Assembly (NCBI GenBank): GCA_946406115.1
Contig: OX291557.1
Span: 12,308,501 to 12,372,500 of the forward strand
Length of the DNA: 64,000 nt
Direction: 5' to 3'
Source: Apoda limacodes
Lineage: Eukaryota; Arthropoda; Insecta; Lepidoptera; Limacodidae
Shown piece after piece: positions 10,681-21,816 of the stretch. Position 1 is the first letter of the stretch. Each line of letters opens with the position of its first letter. The notes beneath the pieces are model-generated. The model did not search any database. It was not told the DNA's origin and was given only the letters and a program-made list of their open reading frames with translations. The translations under genes and the position numbers were made by a program.

Positions 10681-12190
10681 CTTGTCTAACTGCCGGTATC
10701 TACTTACCAATACATAAAATTTCCAACACGCGAAGTAAGTATTCAGTAAATTTTATATTCAGTTACAATGTTACAATGTTAAATATTTAAAATCTATTTA
10801 CTTTGCACATTGTTTTCTCCAATGCTTCTACCCAAGACTTGTTCTTCAGGCTATTTTTTTAACAATGTCTATTAAGACACTAATTTATATTATTATATGG
10901 TGTAAAGACCATTTAATGAAATCTAAATGTAAATAATATGTTTAATTGGTTAAGAATTAATATCAGTTAAAATTAGGCCATAAGTCTTAAGTATAGTATT
11001 ATATGTATAGTCTCTTTTTAGTATTAAACATGTCATCTGTGGTCTCGTCACGGTAACAATATATTTTTTGTTCCGCATAATATTAAATGATATGCAGTAA
11101 TGGCATTTTTTACATATTAAAGATCACGATCAATACAGTAATGGCCAAATAGCTTTACAAGTAACCTAAGCTTTTGCCCCTTTTTTTTAAACATAAAAAT
11201 TGTTTTTGTGAGTAAAACTTAGGAAAAAAGGATATATTCGTGCTATCGCGGATATTATTTGCAGGCCTTATTTAGAACTGAAATTCATTAGTATATTTTT
11301 TATTATACCTTAATGTTTAGCTCAGCGCATGCCATGTAAGGACAAGATTTAGAAATATAGATTTATCTCAACTATTTATAAATTTAATTGTAATGTATTC
11401 TGGACGAATTCCTAAAAATGACGATGATAACCGCATTTAATGCGTTGCATTATTTTAAAGAACTGAGCTGACAAACAGACAGACGCGTAAAGCGATTTCG
11501 TTTAAGAATATATAGAGAAAATCTTTTTTACTTTCCGATCCTTCGGTTTATTTGCGAATTACTCATCAAAGACAAATCTCAATCTAAGAATTCTATGCAT
11601 TTTGAATTCGACGTGATCAAATTATTATAACGATCTTGCGCGCCCGTTAAATATACCTTAACTAAATCTATACTTTAAATGTATTATGCTCGTGTGGTTG
11701 TTTGTTTTTGAGTGCTAATCTCAGGAACGATCTATGGAATTTGGGTGTTAAACCAGTAGTCATATACCTATATCCATAATTAAATATAATATGTAGCTGT
11801 ATGCGAAATGCAAGAATGCAAATATTGGCGCGCCAGCGTATGTCCAACAGTGGACTAAAGGAACCTCATATGATAAAATGAAAATTGGGTATAGAACCCC
11901 TAAAAAACAATCAGTCCGATTTAAAAAAAAAAATTGTTACTGCTGCTTAAAGCCATAGCATCATCAAACGCAATTATAATTGTTTTGATAGTAGGTAATG
12001 GTAGTTCCTAAGATAAGCACGGTCAAAGTTCAAACAATGAAACTCTCTAAGGCTGACGAGGAAGCCGGTAAGACTGCTGGAACTATCCTGTATGTAATAT
12101 ACCTATACCTAATAAACATATGTGTAGGTTGCCCGGTTGTTAAACAGTATCTGAGATGAAGAAGATGGATGGCAAATATCACATCCTCAA
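10681..12190. other. Non-coding DNA; RTE-end scrap at 11838-11860
   Basis: No gene seen. The string 'TATGTCCAACAGTGGACTAAA' near 11838-11860 matches the usual end of RTE-type LINE coding regions (compare 18805-18825). The minus-strand frame over 12030-12212 has no recognisable product. Confidence 0.45.
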
Positions 12191-12194
12191 AATT

Positions 12195-12658
12195 ACAGGT
12201 GCAAGAAATCAAACTTTTTGATTCAAACTAAGTTTTTACAAACACTTTTGAGTCGTCAAAGTTATTAAATACTATTTTATTTTTTGAAAACCGGTTCACA
12301 ATGTGGATTTTTGCCGAGAAGAATACGGAAAGAAACTCAATAGTTACTCTTTTAAAAAAATCATTGGTTTAACATAATTAGTAGACATCATGAAAAAAAA
12401 ACACAAAAAAAATAATCAACGTTTCAAGTAAAAGAAAAAAAAGGATAATTACAACTCAATATAAACAACAATATGAAACATTTTATATTATTTTTATTTG
12501 GTTTATCTATGCCGCCTGTAATTGAGCACCTTCAGTCCCATGGATGTTTATATCCATACAAATATTCATAAATGCGAAAGTAACGCTGTCTGTTACCTCT
12601 TCACGCTTAAACCACTGAACCACTTGAGATGAAATTTGGCTTGGAGATAGTTTGAGAC
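12195..12658. repeat. Old dispersed repeats, left flank of the hAT-like insertion
   Basis: 12195-12360 has the 'GAGAAGAATxCGGxxAGAAACTC' block, also present at about 20270-20300. 12540-12658 is the common 'CATAAATGCGAAAG...CTTCACGCTTxAACC...GATGAAATTTGGC' repeat. The latter is cut at 12658 and resumes at 17253 with 'CACGAAAGGACATAGGCTAC', showing that 12659-17252 was inserted into it. Confidence 0.7.
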
Positions 12659-12840
12659 TAGGGATTGCAATCCCGCAAAACGGGATCCCGCACCTTCAAA
12701 ACGCAGATCCGCGGATCCCGCAAATGGAAAATTTTCCACTTAAACATTCGCGTAAATCGCGATAGCAGCACATTTCCTATCTTAAAACACAGGTAAAGAG
12801 TTAAAATCACCCATTATTTTCTCTTTGACTACACTTCAAA

Positions 12841-13430
12841 ATGGAGGCCATTAAACAAACAGTGTCTAATTTGTCTGAAGTTTTCCACACAAAGATGAGT
12901 GAGTTTGAAGAGAAGAATCTAAATCAGACCTCAACTACTACAGCCACTGGATCTCTTGAAGCTGAATTACTCTTTTTTAAAAATTTCATCACCGAAGCAG
13001 AGCCTGGAGAGTCAAGTTGACTTAGTGGCCCAGGAATTGGACAACCAGCCGCGAAGCCGTCGAAAGTTTCTTCTTTTTCACGGAGTCAATCAGCAGAAAG
13101 ATGCTAACCCTGCCTCTGCTGTAGTCCGAGAAATAGGTAGCAAGCTTGCTGAAAATGCCGTAGGGGCCGGAGAAGCGGAGATAAACCTATGTTATAGGCC
13201 TATGCCTATCCTGGTCAAATTTAGAGACTTGAACTTGAGGGATAAGATTTGGTTCGGCAAAAGTTCTTTTAAAGGTTCAGGCATTACTCTTTCTGAATTT
13301 TTGACAAAGTCACGACACGAAGTATTTATGGCTGCGCGTCAGCAATTTGGTGTCAAAAAGTGTTATAGCTCGTAGCGGATATATTATAGTGGCTCGACAA
13401 GATGGCTCAAAATTAATCTATGATGTATAA
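12841..13430 (+). pseudogene. LINE ORF1 protein (broken)
   Basis: Translation from the ATG at 12841 gives a start MEAIKQTVSNLSEVF, an acidic, coiled-coil-like segment, and stops at a TGA near 13018. The neighbouring frame, open to 13375, continues with a basic stretch RSRRKFLLFHGV and a later segment ending ITLSEFLTKSRHEVFMAAR. That order (coiled coil, RRM-like and C-terminal RNA-binding domain) is usual in LINE ORF1 proteins, which coat the element's RNA. A further frame change at about 13370 leads into VARQDGSKLIYDV. At least two frameshifts break it. The start at 12841 is chosen because it opens the frame just after non-coding hAT sequence. Confidence 0.7.
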
Positions 13431-13544
13431 TTTGATATTGATAATAGTGTCCAATTTCCGTCCTGTTCATTTTCTAAAGGATTGAATTAAAGCTTTCACA
13501 GCACTTCCATTCCACTTAGCACTTCTTTAAATTCTTATTTCTCA

Positions 13545-14271
13545 GATTCAGTAAAAAAATTTAATGTCGCTCACAAAAATGTCCAAAGTATTCCGACTCA
13601 TTTTCCTGATATGCTGGCGTCTTCCCTCCACTTCTTATTCCTTGCCAGGATTTCGCTTAATTCGTAACGATCGTGTTGACAGAAATGGTATATTACTTTC
13701 TCAGTGTTAAGCTTGTCAACTCAGCCCTCACGTGCTGATGCAGCGGAACACCTATAAATTGAAATTTGTCTGTCCCAAACAAAACTCCTTCTTGGAGTCT
13801 TTTATAGTCCTTCTCTGCATATAAATTATTTTAATACATTTGCAAACCTTTTGGAATTTTATACACCACTTAATAATCATGATATCATCATGGGTGATTT
13901 CAACACGTCTCCTCAAAAATGATAGTCGGTCGTTTCGACTTCAATCAATTATAAAAGCTTGCAATATAAAAATATTGCCGCTTGATGCTACTCATTACTT
14001 CTCAAATTGTGTGCCATCTCTTCTTGACGTTATTATGGTTTCCTCTCCCGAATATGTTCAAAGACATGGTCAATGCGCCGCTGACGCATTCTTATACCAA
14101 GAGCTAATATATCTATCCTACAAAATCCTTACCCCCAAAGCAAAGCCGAAAATTCTTCTGCAGCGCAATTTTAGTGGTATGAATATCGATAGCTTAAAGT
14201 ATGATGCTTCCAAAATTGACTGGTCACCAGTGATACACCAGCTACATAAACTGTTGATGAAAAACTTGTAA
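13545..14271 (+). pseudogene. LINE endonuclease domain (broken)
   Basis: The frame near 13558 gives FNVAHKNVQSIPTHFPD, the usual start of the apurinic/apyrimidinic-type endonuclease that nicks target DNA. About 110 codons later comes IIMGDFN (13884-13904), the conserved GDFN metal-site motif. The open frame 13840-14271 then covers the C-terminal part up to a string FLYQELIYLSYKI, where an SDH-type catalytic motif would be expected but is degraded. The spacing from start to GDFN is shorter than usual and contains several stops, suggesting internal loss. The domain cannot be active. Confidence 0.75.
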
Positions 14272-14299
14272 TTTTTAATTCCCTTCTAACAGGATTGTT

Positions 14300-16283
14300 T
14301 GACATACATGCGCCCGTTCGACCTGTTAAACTCAAACACATGCCGGCTGCATGGCTCACTGATTAAATTAAATCATTACAGGCGAAAAAATGCAGAGCTA
14401 AATCCTAGCCCACAGCTCATTATTGCGAAAAAAATTAACACAAATACAAGCTGCTTAGAAATCGCTGCAACATGGTGTGTAGGGATGCACAAAGACGCCA
14501 CATTCACAAATCCGTTGAAAATGAAGACTCTACGCGAGTCTGGAAATTTCTCAAATCGTTAGGGGTTGGGAAACCTCGGTCTGAGGACACTTTAAATAAT
14601 TTCGATATAAATCTACTTAACCAACACTTCTCTGCTTCAGCTTACATTGAAGCTAACATAGAAATCCAAACTATTAATAATCTTTTAATGATCCCAACGC
14701 CTGATTATTCCGCTTTTAATTTCAATCAATTTACCGTCTGTGATGTTAAAAAAAGCATGCAATCAATTGCATCAAATGCCGTTGGAATCGACAGCATTAG
14801 CCGTAATATGCTAATTCCAATCCTTGATATTGTAACCCCAACTATAACACACATCCTTAACGCATCCGTCTTATCAGGTAAATTCCCTGACTTATGGAAA
14901 CAAGCAAAAATAATCCCATTGCCAAAAAAACTTAATCCTACTTCATTCTCCGACTACCATCCAATATCTATACTACTTTTCCTCTCCAAAGTCCTAGAAC
15001 GTGTTGTACACGAGCAACTTGGTCACTTTCTTACAAAAAACTCTCTCCTTAACTCTTTTCAATCCGGGTTTCGTCCAGGGCATAGTACGGTTACTGCTCT
15101 TACAAGAATTTTCGATGATATTTGCCTAGGTATGGATCGTACTGAGCTCACAGTTTTGTCTTTACTGGATTTCAGTAATGCATTTAACACTATTGATTTT
15201 TTTATCTTATTGAGCCAGTTACGGTCCATTAACATATCTCCAGCGGCAATTGAATGGTTTCGCAGTTACTTGCAAGGACGCCAGCAACGGATTCAAGTAG
15301 AGGACTCGTTCTCTTCTTGGTGTGATGTTTGGGCTGGCGTTCCATAAGGCGGCGTGCTTTCTCCTCTTCTATTTTCAATCTTCATTAATGCAATTTCTCA
15401 AAGAATTTCTTCTTCCTACCACATTTATGCAGACAATCTCCAAATTTACACCCAAACATCGTTATATGATCGTTCATAGAGCTATCGATACTAAGAATGC
15501 TAACTTAGCTAACGTCACAGAAAGGAGTAAATTACACGGTCTTAAAATAAATCCTTCGGAAACACAGGTTATAATTATTGGAAGTCCAAAGTTAATATCG
15601 AAAATCGAATTTACAAAACTACCTCCAATTGAACTTGATCGTGTAATTATACCTTACAGCGAAAATGTCAAAAACCTTGGCATCATTATAGACCGTACTT
15701 TTTCTTGGGTGCCACATCTACAAGAGTTAAGCCGAAAACTATACGCTTCTGTTAGTTCGCTGAGGCGATTACGTAATTTTCTTAAAATATCGACTAAAAT
15801 TGCGCTGGCACAATCATTGCTTCATCCTATTCGCGACTATGCGACTATGCTGACGCCAGCTATTTCCTCACGGAGGACCAACTAAATAAACTTGAGCTTC
15901 TCCAGAATTTATGTATACGTTTTATATTTGGACTCCGTAAATATGATCATGTTTCTTGTTTTCGACAACACCTCAAGTGGCCTCCAATTCGTATTCGCCG
16001 GTATATTCATATTCTTTCTCTTATGTATAGCATTTTGTTCAATCCTTCAACTCCAACATGTCTTAAAGAGAGTTTCCAATTTGTAGGCATCTCCAATCCT
16101 AATCTCCGACCTTTGACCAATCTCTTTCTGAAAACACCAGCGTACTTCACTAATTTTTATAATAATTCATTTACAGTGCAAGCTATTAAACTTTGGAATG
16201 CTCTGCCTTTGTCCATTAAAAAGGCTCCATCTTTACATATTTTCCAAAAGCAAATAAAATTTCAATTATATCCTACACCATAA
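14300..16283 (+). pseudogene. LINE reverse transcriptase (broken)
   Basis: The longest piece, 14472-15347, carries the fingers and palm: a QAKIIPLPKK string, FQSGFRPGHST (about 15058-15090) and LLDFSNAFNTID with the first catalytic Asp (about 15163-15200). The next motif, GVPxGG, has a stop at its Gln position (TAA near 15343), the kind of change a single C-to-T would make. The catalytic box reads YADN (15426-15437) where active enzymes have YADD, so the second Asp is lost. Thumb and C-terminal pieces follow in shifting frames, ending with FTVQAIKLWNALPLSIKK (about 16172-16225) and a stop at 16281. In life the enzyme would copy LINE RNA at the nicked target. Confidence 0.9.
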
Positions 16284-16479
16284 TATATATATGTATACTA
16301 TTTATATAATATATATAAAAAATGTATCTATGTATATATGTGTCTTTATTTATATTTATATATGTAGGTTTATATTAACTTATACCTATATTTTGTTTTT
16401 TTTTTATATTGCATCACCTACCTTATACGGCTCATTTTTAAGATCAATGTTTCCTCTACCCAAAGGTCGCCTGGCAGAG

Positions 16480-16495
16480 ATCGCTCTTAAGCGAT
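16480..16495 (+). other. Stem-loop in LINE 3' tail
   Basis: ATCGCT (16480-16485), loop CTTA, AGCGAT (16490-16495), flanked by GCAGAG and AAGGTCGCC. The same position in other LINE tails holds a stem of different sequence. It may be the structure the reverse transcriptase binds to start copying (inference). Confidence 0.65.
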
Positions 16496-17252
16496 AAGGT
16501 CGCCTTATTGTGTGCTTTCCAATATAATGTTACATGATTAGTTTTAAGTAAATTTTTGGTGTGCAATAAAGAATACATCTATCTATCTACCTATATGTCT
16601 GTGGTTTTCCAAAATTTTGTAATTTTTTTTATTAACTAGAAACCTTTTTTAAAACCATTTGTATAAAAAACTAGAATCTTGTATAACTTTTGAACTATAA
16701 AATTTAACAGAAAATTGACACACTTCGGACCTTGATATTTATTACTAAAACATGTCTTCAAAATTTCATGGTGTTTTATCAGCAAGTGTCAAAATAAGTG
16801 AAAAATTCGTGTGTATGAAGCACGCTGAGAGGCGCTCCAAATCGTATTCTCTTGAGAGCGTATTTTTAAAAATTATCACCTTAGGTTTATATCATAATAA
16901 TAGCATCTAAGAGAAAGTTAAGATTTGATTTTTAGTTATTTAATGAATAAGACTGAATTAAATATATAATACTGTTGTTAGGAGTACAAAACTAATTAAC
17001 TATGCCAAACATTTAAAGATGAATCTAAGAAAACAGATTGCTAATTACTTATAATTAATTGATAGACAAGAAATAATTTTGAGTTGCTTTATGTAAGAAA
17101 TGATTAAAAAAGTTGATTTCTACACAAAAATCTTTAGTTTCAATTTGATTTTATAACATAATTTCTAAGATGCGGTATCCCGCGTGATCCCGCGCGGGAT
17201 TGAGTAATATCAATCCCGCGGGATTGAATAAGCTGCGGGATTGCAATTCCTA

Positions 17253-17400
17253 TTTGAGACCACGAAAGGACATAGGCTACTTGAAAATGTCAAGTGTAAG
17301 TCGGTTTTGTTCTATAATTAAGGAGTTGCCGTTGAAATCCTACACCGATAACCAAGTTTAGGGCAGGTGAAACCGCGGGCAAAAATCTGAGTCTGAAATT
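17253..17400. repeat. Old dispersed repeat, right flank of the hAT-like insertion
   Basis: Continues the repeat interrupted at 12658, with 'AGGACATAGGCTACTTG' and 'CCGATAACCAAGTTTAGGGC'. Non-coding. Confidence 0.7.
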
Positions 17401-18420
17401 TTGTAGTACTTAGCCCTTTTTACAAAGTTTATGTTTGATAGAAGGTTTAAATTTATTTATTGATAGCTTTTGAAAATTATTAGGAGCTATGTTGCAAAAG
17501 TGTATATATTTCCCCATAAAAGGCAAGTTACAAATTTCTATAATAAATACATCATGAGCTCAAAAACCCTAGACACCTGTAAGAACTAACCACTAAAATA
17601 ATAGGTATCCGTAGTAAAGAGATTTGAAGAGAGATTGCGAATGGCAAATCTAAGCAGACCCTCACTCACAGGTGCAAGAACTCCACTGTGAACTTGAAAC
17701 TTTGAATTCACATTCAAGATTTATGCAGTTGAAAATACTGTTTTATATGTACATAGCATTTTGTACAGTGATCTAGCCTGCAATATTGTATAATACTTGC
17801 TTATAAAATATTCATGACATATCTGGCTGACCGAGCCGCGACAAATGTCGTCTATGGATATGCAAATGTTTCCATACACGTGGCGGAAACTTTAAAAATA
17901 AAACATATTTCAACGGAATAAAATTACGTTCCTTTTATAAACAAACTATAAATTTTAACCACACGGCTGTCGTCAGACTAAACACACCAACTCATGTTTA
18001 CCAGACTGAATACGCAAATATCTATGATAAAATCATGTAAAAAACGAATTAATGTAGTTTGTCTGTGCATTAAGGATAAAAAATCTGTCCCTACCGAAAA
18101 TCAGTCGCTACGAGACGCCTCGCAGCGCAGCTTTTTAGAAATGATAATATAATTAAATTTAAATAATGGAAGCCTGACCCGTTCTTTGGCTCTATTACAA
18201 GGGTTCTGCCCCCTTATTCAAGTCAGCAAAAACCTTCTTCCGTGATTATCGTGTCATGCATTGTCCATTTACTTGACGTTTTAATGAAAAAAAATTGTAG
18301 AATAACGATTTTGTCTGTAATGCACATCATAACCATCAACTTATTCTTCAAATTTTTTCATTGAAGCGTAAGTACCTAAACGGACAATGCAGTTTCCTGC
18401 AATGGTTTTTACTGACTTCA
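17401..18420. other. Non-coding DNA with repeat scraps
   Basis: 17655-17745 holds an 'ACAGGTGCAAGAACT...GAACTTGAAACTTTGAATTC' block, with a short match near 12197-12210 (ACAGGTGCAAGAA), apparently another dispersed repeat. No gene was recognised in the rest, including 17820-18420. Confidence 0.45.
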
Positions 18421-18655
18421 ATAAGGAGGCAGGTCTTTCCTGAGAGAAAGAAGACTAAGGTCATAGTCTACCGCCCTGGTCCCTGATTAAACAAAGGAAG
18501 CTTAGGTCATAGTCCATAGCAGTGGTCTCTCCTGAGAGAAAGAACGCTAAAGTTATAGTCCACAGCGCTTGTCTATCCTAAGAGATTGGAAACTTAGATC
18601 ATATTCCAGAGCGCTTGTTTATATTTAGAAATAGGAGGCTTAGGTCATAGCCTAC
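18421..18655. repeat. Degenerate 46-bp minisatellite
   Basis: The phrase TAGGTCATAGTC and variants recur at about 18456, 18503, 18549, 18595 and 18641, giving a steady period of 45-47 bases, with CCTGAGAGAAAG between several of them. About five diverged units. It directly precedes an RTE-like LINE end. Confidence 0.7.
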
Positions 18656-18689
18656 GAGCTCATCTAGTGGTTCAAGTTCTAGTGGCCAA

Positions 18690-18850
18690 GGTTCTCTAGT
18701 GGGTCCTAGGATTGACTCAGCGTGGGACGGCCTCCTACCATGTGGACAAACGACTTAGTCAAAGCCGAAGTAAGTGGGCGGTTTAGGACATATGGGGGAG
18801 GCCTACTTTCAACAGTGGACCTCTTCGGCTGTGAAGACAACGACTAGGCC
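18690..18850 (+). pseudogene. RTE-type LINE C-terminal end
   Basis: One frame gives GRPPTMWTNDLVKA (about 18726-18768). Shortly after comes 'GGGGGAGGCCTACTTTCAAC', which encodes the GEAYFQQW ending in a different frame. This is the terminal part of RTE-like endonuclease/reverse transcriptases, whose product usually ends with a GxAYVQQWT-type sequence. Frames differ between the two blocks, so the copy is dead and 5'-truncated. A related fragment lies at 57079-57160. Confidence 0.65.
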
Positions 18851-19859
18851 TCCATTTAATAAATAAAAATTATAAAATATTATATGCAATATATAAAGAT
18901 CGTCAAAATCAGGTGACAAACAACTAATTTAATTATGCGCGAAAAATAGTATTTAAAAAAAGGTTTAAGATAATAATCTCAAAATAGTTTTTTATTTGTC
19001 TAACCATTTTAACGATTCCTTTTAATTCTAGTGTAGACGGAAGAAGTCGAGAGCAGCACCTAGTTGAATAATAAAAATATATCTCCGGTTTCAGCGATAG
19101 CTACATACCTCTCCGGTATCGCGGTCGTGTTCACTGTTCACGCGAATTAAAAGTTAAGTCAGTGTCTGCAGCCTGTCTAGACAGCCGACTACCTCGTTGG
19201 TAACAAGCCGGCAGCGTGACGTCACTATGTACATAGATCTAGGGTACGATACCTAGATGTCTGTCTGCAACATATATCTGCACCTTCATTCAAGTCAAGA
19301 AAAACCATCTGGTTTCGAGATGATTTTACCATACATATAGGATGTTTGATTAGCGGTTTTGTTCTTGTTTTTTTTTTTTTTTATTTTTAATTGTAATTGT
19401 AAAATCCCGATAATTAGTCTATTAGTTAATTTTTTAGTCTAGATTTTTATTCTGTGATCAAAACAAGGTAAGCTATCTTTAGAACAGCTATTAAGTAATC
19501 TTGGTTTCGTAAAAATGTGCTATTATGCCTCTTCTTTATTTTCAGACGTTGTTTTTGATTTTTTTTTTTAAATGGATATAAAAACTTTATGTAACTGTGT
19601 CTAAGGTAGTTTATGTTCTGACTATAGCGAAATTAAAAATTATGGACCAAACAAACTTACGCAACGAAATGTCGAGCGTATTGCACTTTGAGCTTTAATT
19701 CTTTACATTGACTAAATTCAAATTTGTTACGAAAATAACTTAACATTTGTGGCTTTAAGAAACAGGTAATACCGACATACGATTACAATGAATGTATTAT
19801 AAATTAGTCACTCAATTTGTTAATTAAATACCAGGTGTATAAGTCAATGTCAATTTTTT
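18851..19859. other. Non-coding DNA with a moderately GC-rich patch
   Basis: 19021-19270 is richer in GC than its surroundings and includes a TCAGTG string at about 19160 that resembles an arthropod initiator, plus TGACGTCA near 19217. A promoter or first exon is possible, but no open frame supports it. The rest is AT-rich. Confidence 0.3.
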
Positions 19860-20230
19860 GAAGTGAAAACTTCTTTAGCGGCGCTGTGCACTTTTTTTGT
19901 GATGGGTTAAAACTGTTAAACTCGCGTCAGGTCACGTGTCCTGATCGAAAATTCGTAAGATGTCACTCGCGTTAGGACACGTGACCTTTATTTACATTAG
20001 GTTAGTTTTTATTTTTAGTATATGGCGATTATGAGTAGTACAGGGAGGTTGGATATGGGATTTTAATTCTATGACAGATTGAGCTGTCAAATATACAACG
20101 TCAAAAAAGTAAATAAACAAAAGTTATTATTTTTAATAAAGAAATATGGATAAGAAGTGATGGGAAGTAAAAAGCGAGTATGTTCTCACTTCTGCCGGCA
20201 CTCCCGGAGTGCAACCCGTTGTTTTTTTTT
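19860..20230. mobile_element. Short DNA element, GAAGTGAAAAC ends, copy 1
   Basis: Begins GAAGTGAAAACTTC (19860) and ends with TTCTCACTTCTGCCGGCACT (about 20183-20202), whose complement (GAAGTGAGAA) mirrors the start. It contains 'CGCGTCAGGTCACGTGTCC' and an inverted partner 'GGACACGTGACC' (about 19974-19985). The same sequence blocks, ends included, recur at 61135-61655. No transposase; probably a non-autonomous terminal-inverted-repeat element. Confidence 0.7.
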
Positions 20231-21198
20231 ATACAAATTAGGTTTTTACAAACTTGCGATTTACGATTTCTATCGAGAAGAATTCGGCTAGAAATTCGAT
20301 AGATACTCTTTGAAAAAATCATAAAAAATATAAATACAACCAATGTTTTATATAAAAATTCAATTTAAATTTAAGCCATACAATTTTATTTTATATTTTA
20401 CCTATGCGTCCTGTATTCAGCATATTCAGTTCCATATACATAGTCTGAAATATTGTAGCATGCTTTTTTACAAAGTTATTGTTTGATAAAAAATTTAAAT
20501 TTTTAATTTTAATCATTTTAATCAAATTTACAATGTTAATAATTAATATATGTAAACTACATGCAGAGATAATATTTGAATTTAACGAGTTTGACGCATA
20601 ACAAACATTTACTTTTTGGTTTTCTACGTAGAAGAGCTAATGAATACAAAAACTAATGTGTACAAAGTACGATAGTCTTAAACGTATTATTTTTGTCCGG
20701 ATATAATTTTAATTAGACTAGTTTATATAAACTAGAGATGTATGTTAAATTTTGCTTTAAGTTGATAAATTAAGTGACTATTTGAATGCTCCTTATTTAT
20801 TTTAAATAGTAGCGCGCTTTAGATAAGTTTAGATTTATCATGTGCTACAAAATATTTAAGTTAATTTTTTACCAAATTCTTACACAAAAACGTGGCGAGA
20901 AGTGATCTTTAAAGTTTCTTAGCATTTATTTCTGTTATCTTTAAAGTTTCTTAGCATTTATTTGATTGCTTGCCAGTAACAGAGTCCGGTTATGCTCAGT
21001 TGTGGCCAAGGCTTGTAAAGTGCTTTTCTCAAACTGTAATTGTAATTATATTGACAACTGTATTGACAATAATAAAAATAGTTTAGTTAATTTTGCCGCC
21101 AACTCACCGCGTTCAAATGTCTTTTTCTTGTATTACTTTTTTAAATTAATTTAATGGCGCATTCTTTTTGTTGTGCCAGTCCGAAATTTAAATAAATC
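20231..21198. other. AT-rich non-coding DNA
   Basis: A 'GAGAAGAATTCGGCTAGAAA' repeat block lies at about 20273-20295 and is related to 12330. An exact repeat 'TTTAAAGTTTCTTAGCATTT' occurs twice close together (about 20908 and 20939). No gene recognised. Confidence 0.45.
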
Positions 21199-21201
21199 TT
21201 G

Positions 21202-21813
21202 GGCTGCGGTCCGAATTGCGCTCACAAGACTTACGAGCGTAGGCACGCTTATGAGTGGACCGAATTGAAATTCGCACTTATGGTCGTGAGTGACGTTTTC
21301 AAATCGGACCAGGCGTAAGCGCGCTCAAAAGTTAACCTAAAATTTATTTTCAAGATTTCCTTATTTTCGTTCTTAGATATAGTTATTTATATAGTTTTAC
21401 CTCGCATATTTCAAGGCAAGCTCTGTGTACGGTAGAAAATTTAAATGGTATTTAATTAATAACAACTGAAATGGTTCGAGGCATTGACTCTATATTTTGA
21501 ATTATGTACTCTTATATTATGTTGCATTTACAGGTTTACCATGGAGTAACAGTTCGAAAGTTCGCGCCAAAAAAAACAATAACAAAAAACCAAAATAATA
21601 ACAAACCTTCATGTGTCAGTTTGACGTTTGTTGACCGTGCTTACGACGCCTTTCCTCTTCACCGAAGGCACTGTTAGCTCGCGGATATGACATCACTAAT
21701 GACGTCATATTACTCAAGAGGCAGATTTGTAAGTGCCGTGAGCGCAATTCGAACCGACTTATGGGCGCGCCGATGGCGCTATCGGCACTTTCGGCGCAAT
21801 TCGGACCGCAGCC
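21202..21813. mobile_element. 612-bp terminal-inverted-repeat element
   Basis: The left end GGCTGCGGTCCGAATTGCGC (21202-21221) is matched by the reverse complement of the right end (21794-21813). The 3-bp TTG lies just outside each end (21199-21201, 21814-21816), a candidate target duplication. Further GAATTGCGC and GTGAGCGCAATTCG motifs repeat inside. It is CpG-rich compared with its flanks. The overlapping small open frames on both strands (21616-21887) fall in the GC-rich inverted repeats and are not genes. Probably a non-autonomous DNA transposon; the 3-bp duplication suggests PIF/Harbinger, but that is inference. Confidence 0.8.
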
Positions 21814-21816
21814 TTG

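Larger units (their letters stand above)
12841..16597 (+). mobile_element. Near full-length dead CR1/jockey-like LINE
   Basis: In order: ORF1-like protein, apurinic-type endonuclease, reverse transcriptase, C-terminal 'LWNALP' region, 3' untranslated tail with a small stem-loop (16480-16495), AATAAAG near 16566 and a (ATCT) simple-repeat end. Frameshifts, stops and an internal endonuclease deletion make it non-functional. Clade is uncertain: the ADxLQIYT palm and stem-loop tail suggest a CR1-type element, but the jockey superfamily is also possible. Confidence 0.85.
12659..17252. mobile_element. hAT-like non-autonomous element carrying a LINE
   Basis: The left end reads TAGGGATTGCAATCCCGC (12659-12676). 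The right end, in reverse complement, reads TAGGAATTGCAATCCCGC (17235-17252), an 18-bp terminal inverted repeat with one mismatch. The 8-bp sequence TTTGAGAC lies immediately outside both ends (12651-12658 and 17253-17260), as expected for the hAT superfamily target duplication. Many CGGGATCCCGC-like subterminal repeats lie inside both ends. Removing the element and one TTTGAGAC restores a continuous old repeat. No hAT transposase is present; the interior is mostly a LINE (12841-16597) that probably inserted later. LINE-free hAT sequence remains at 12659-12840 and 16598-17252. Confidence 0.85.
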
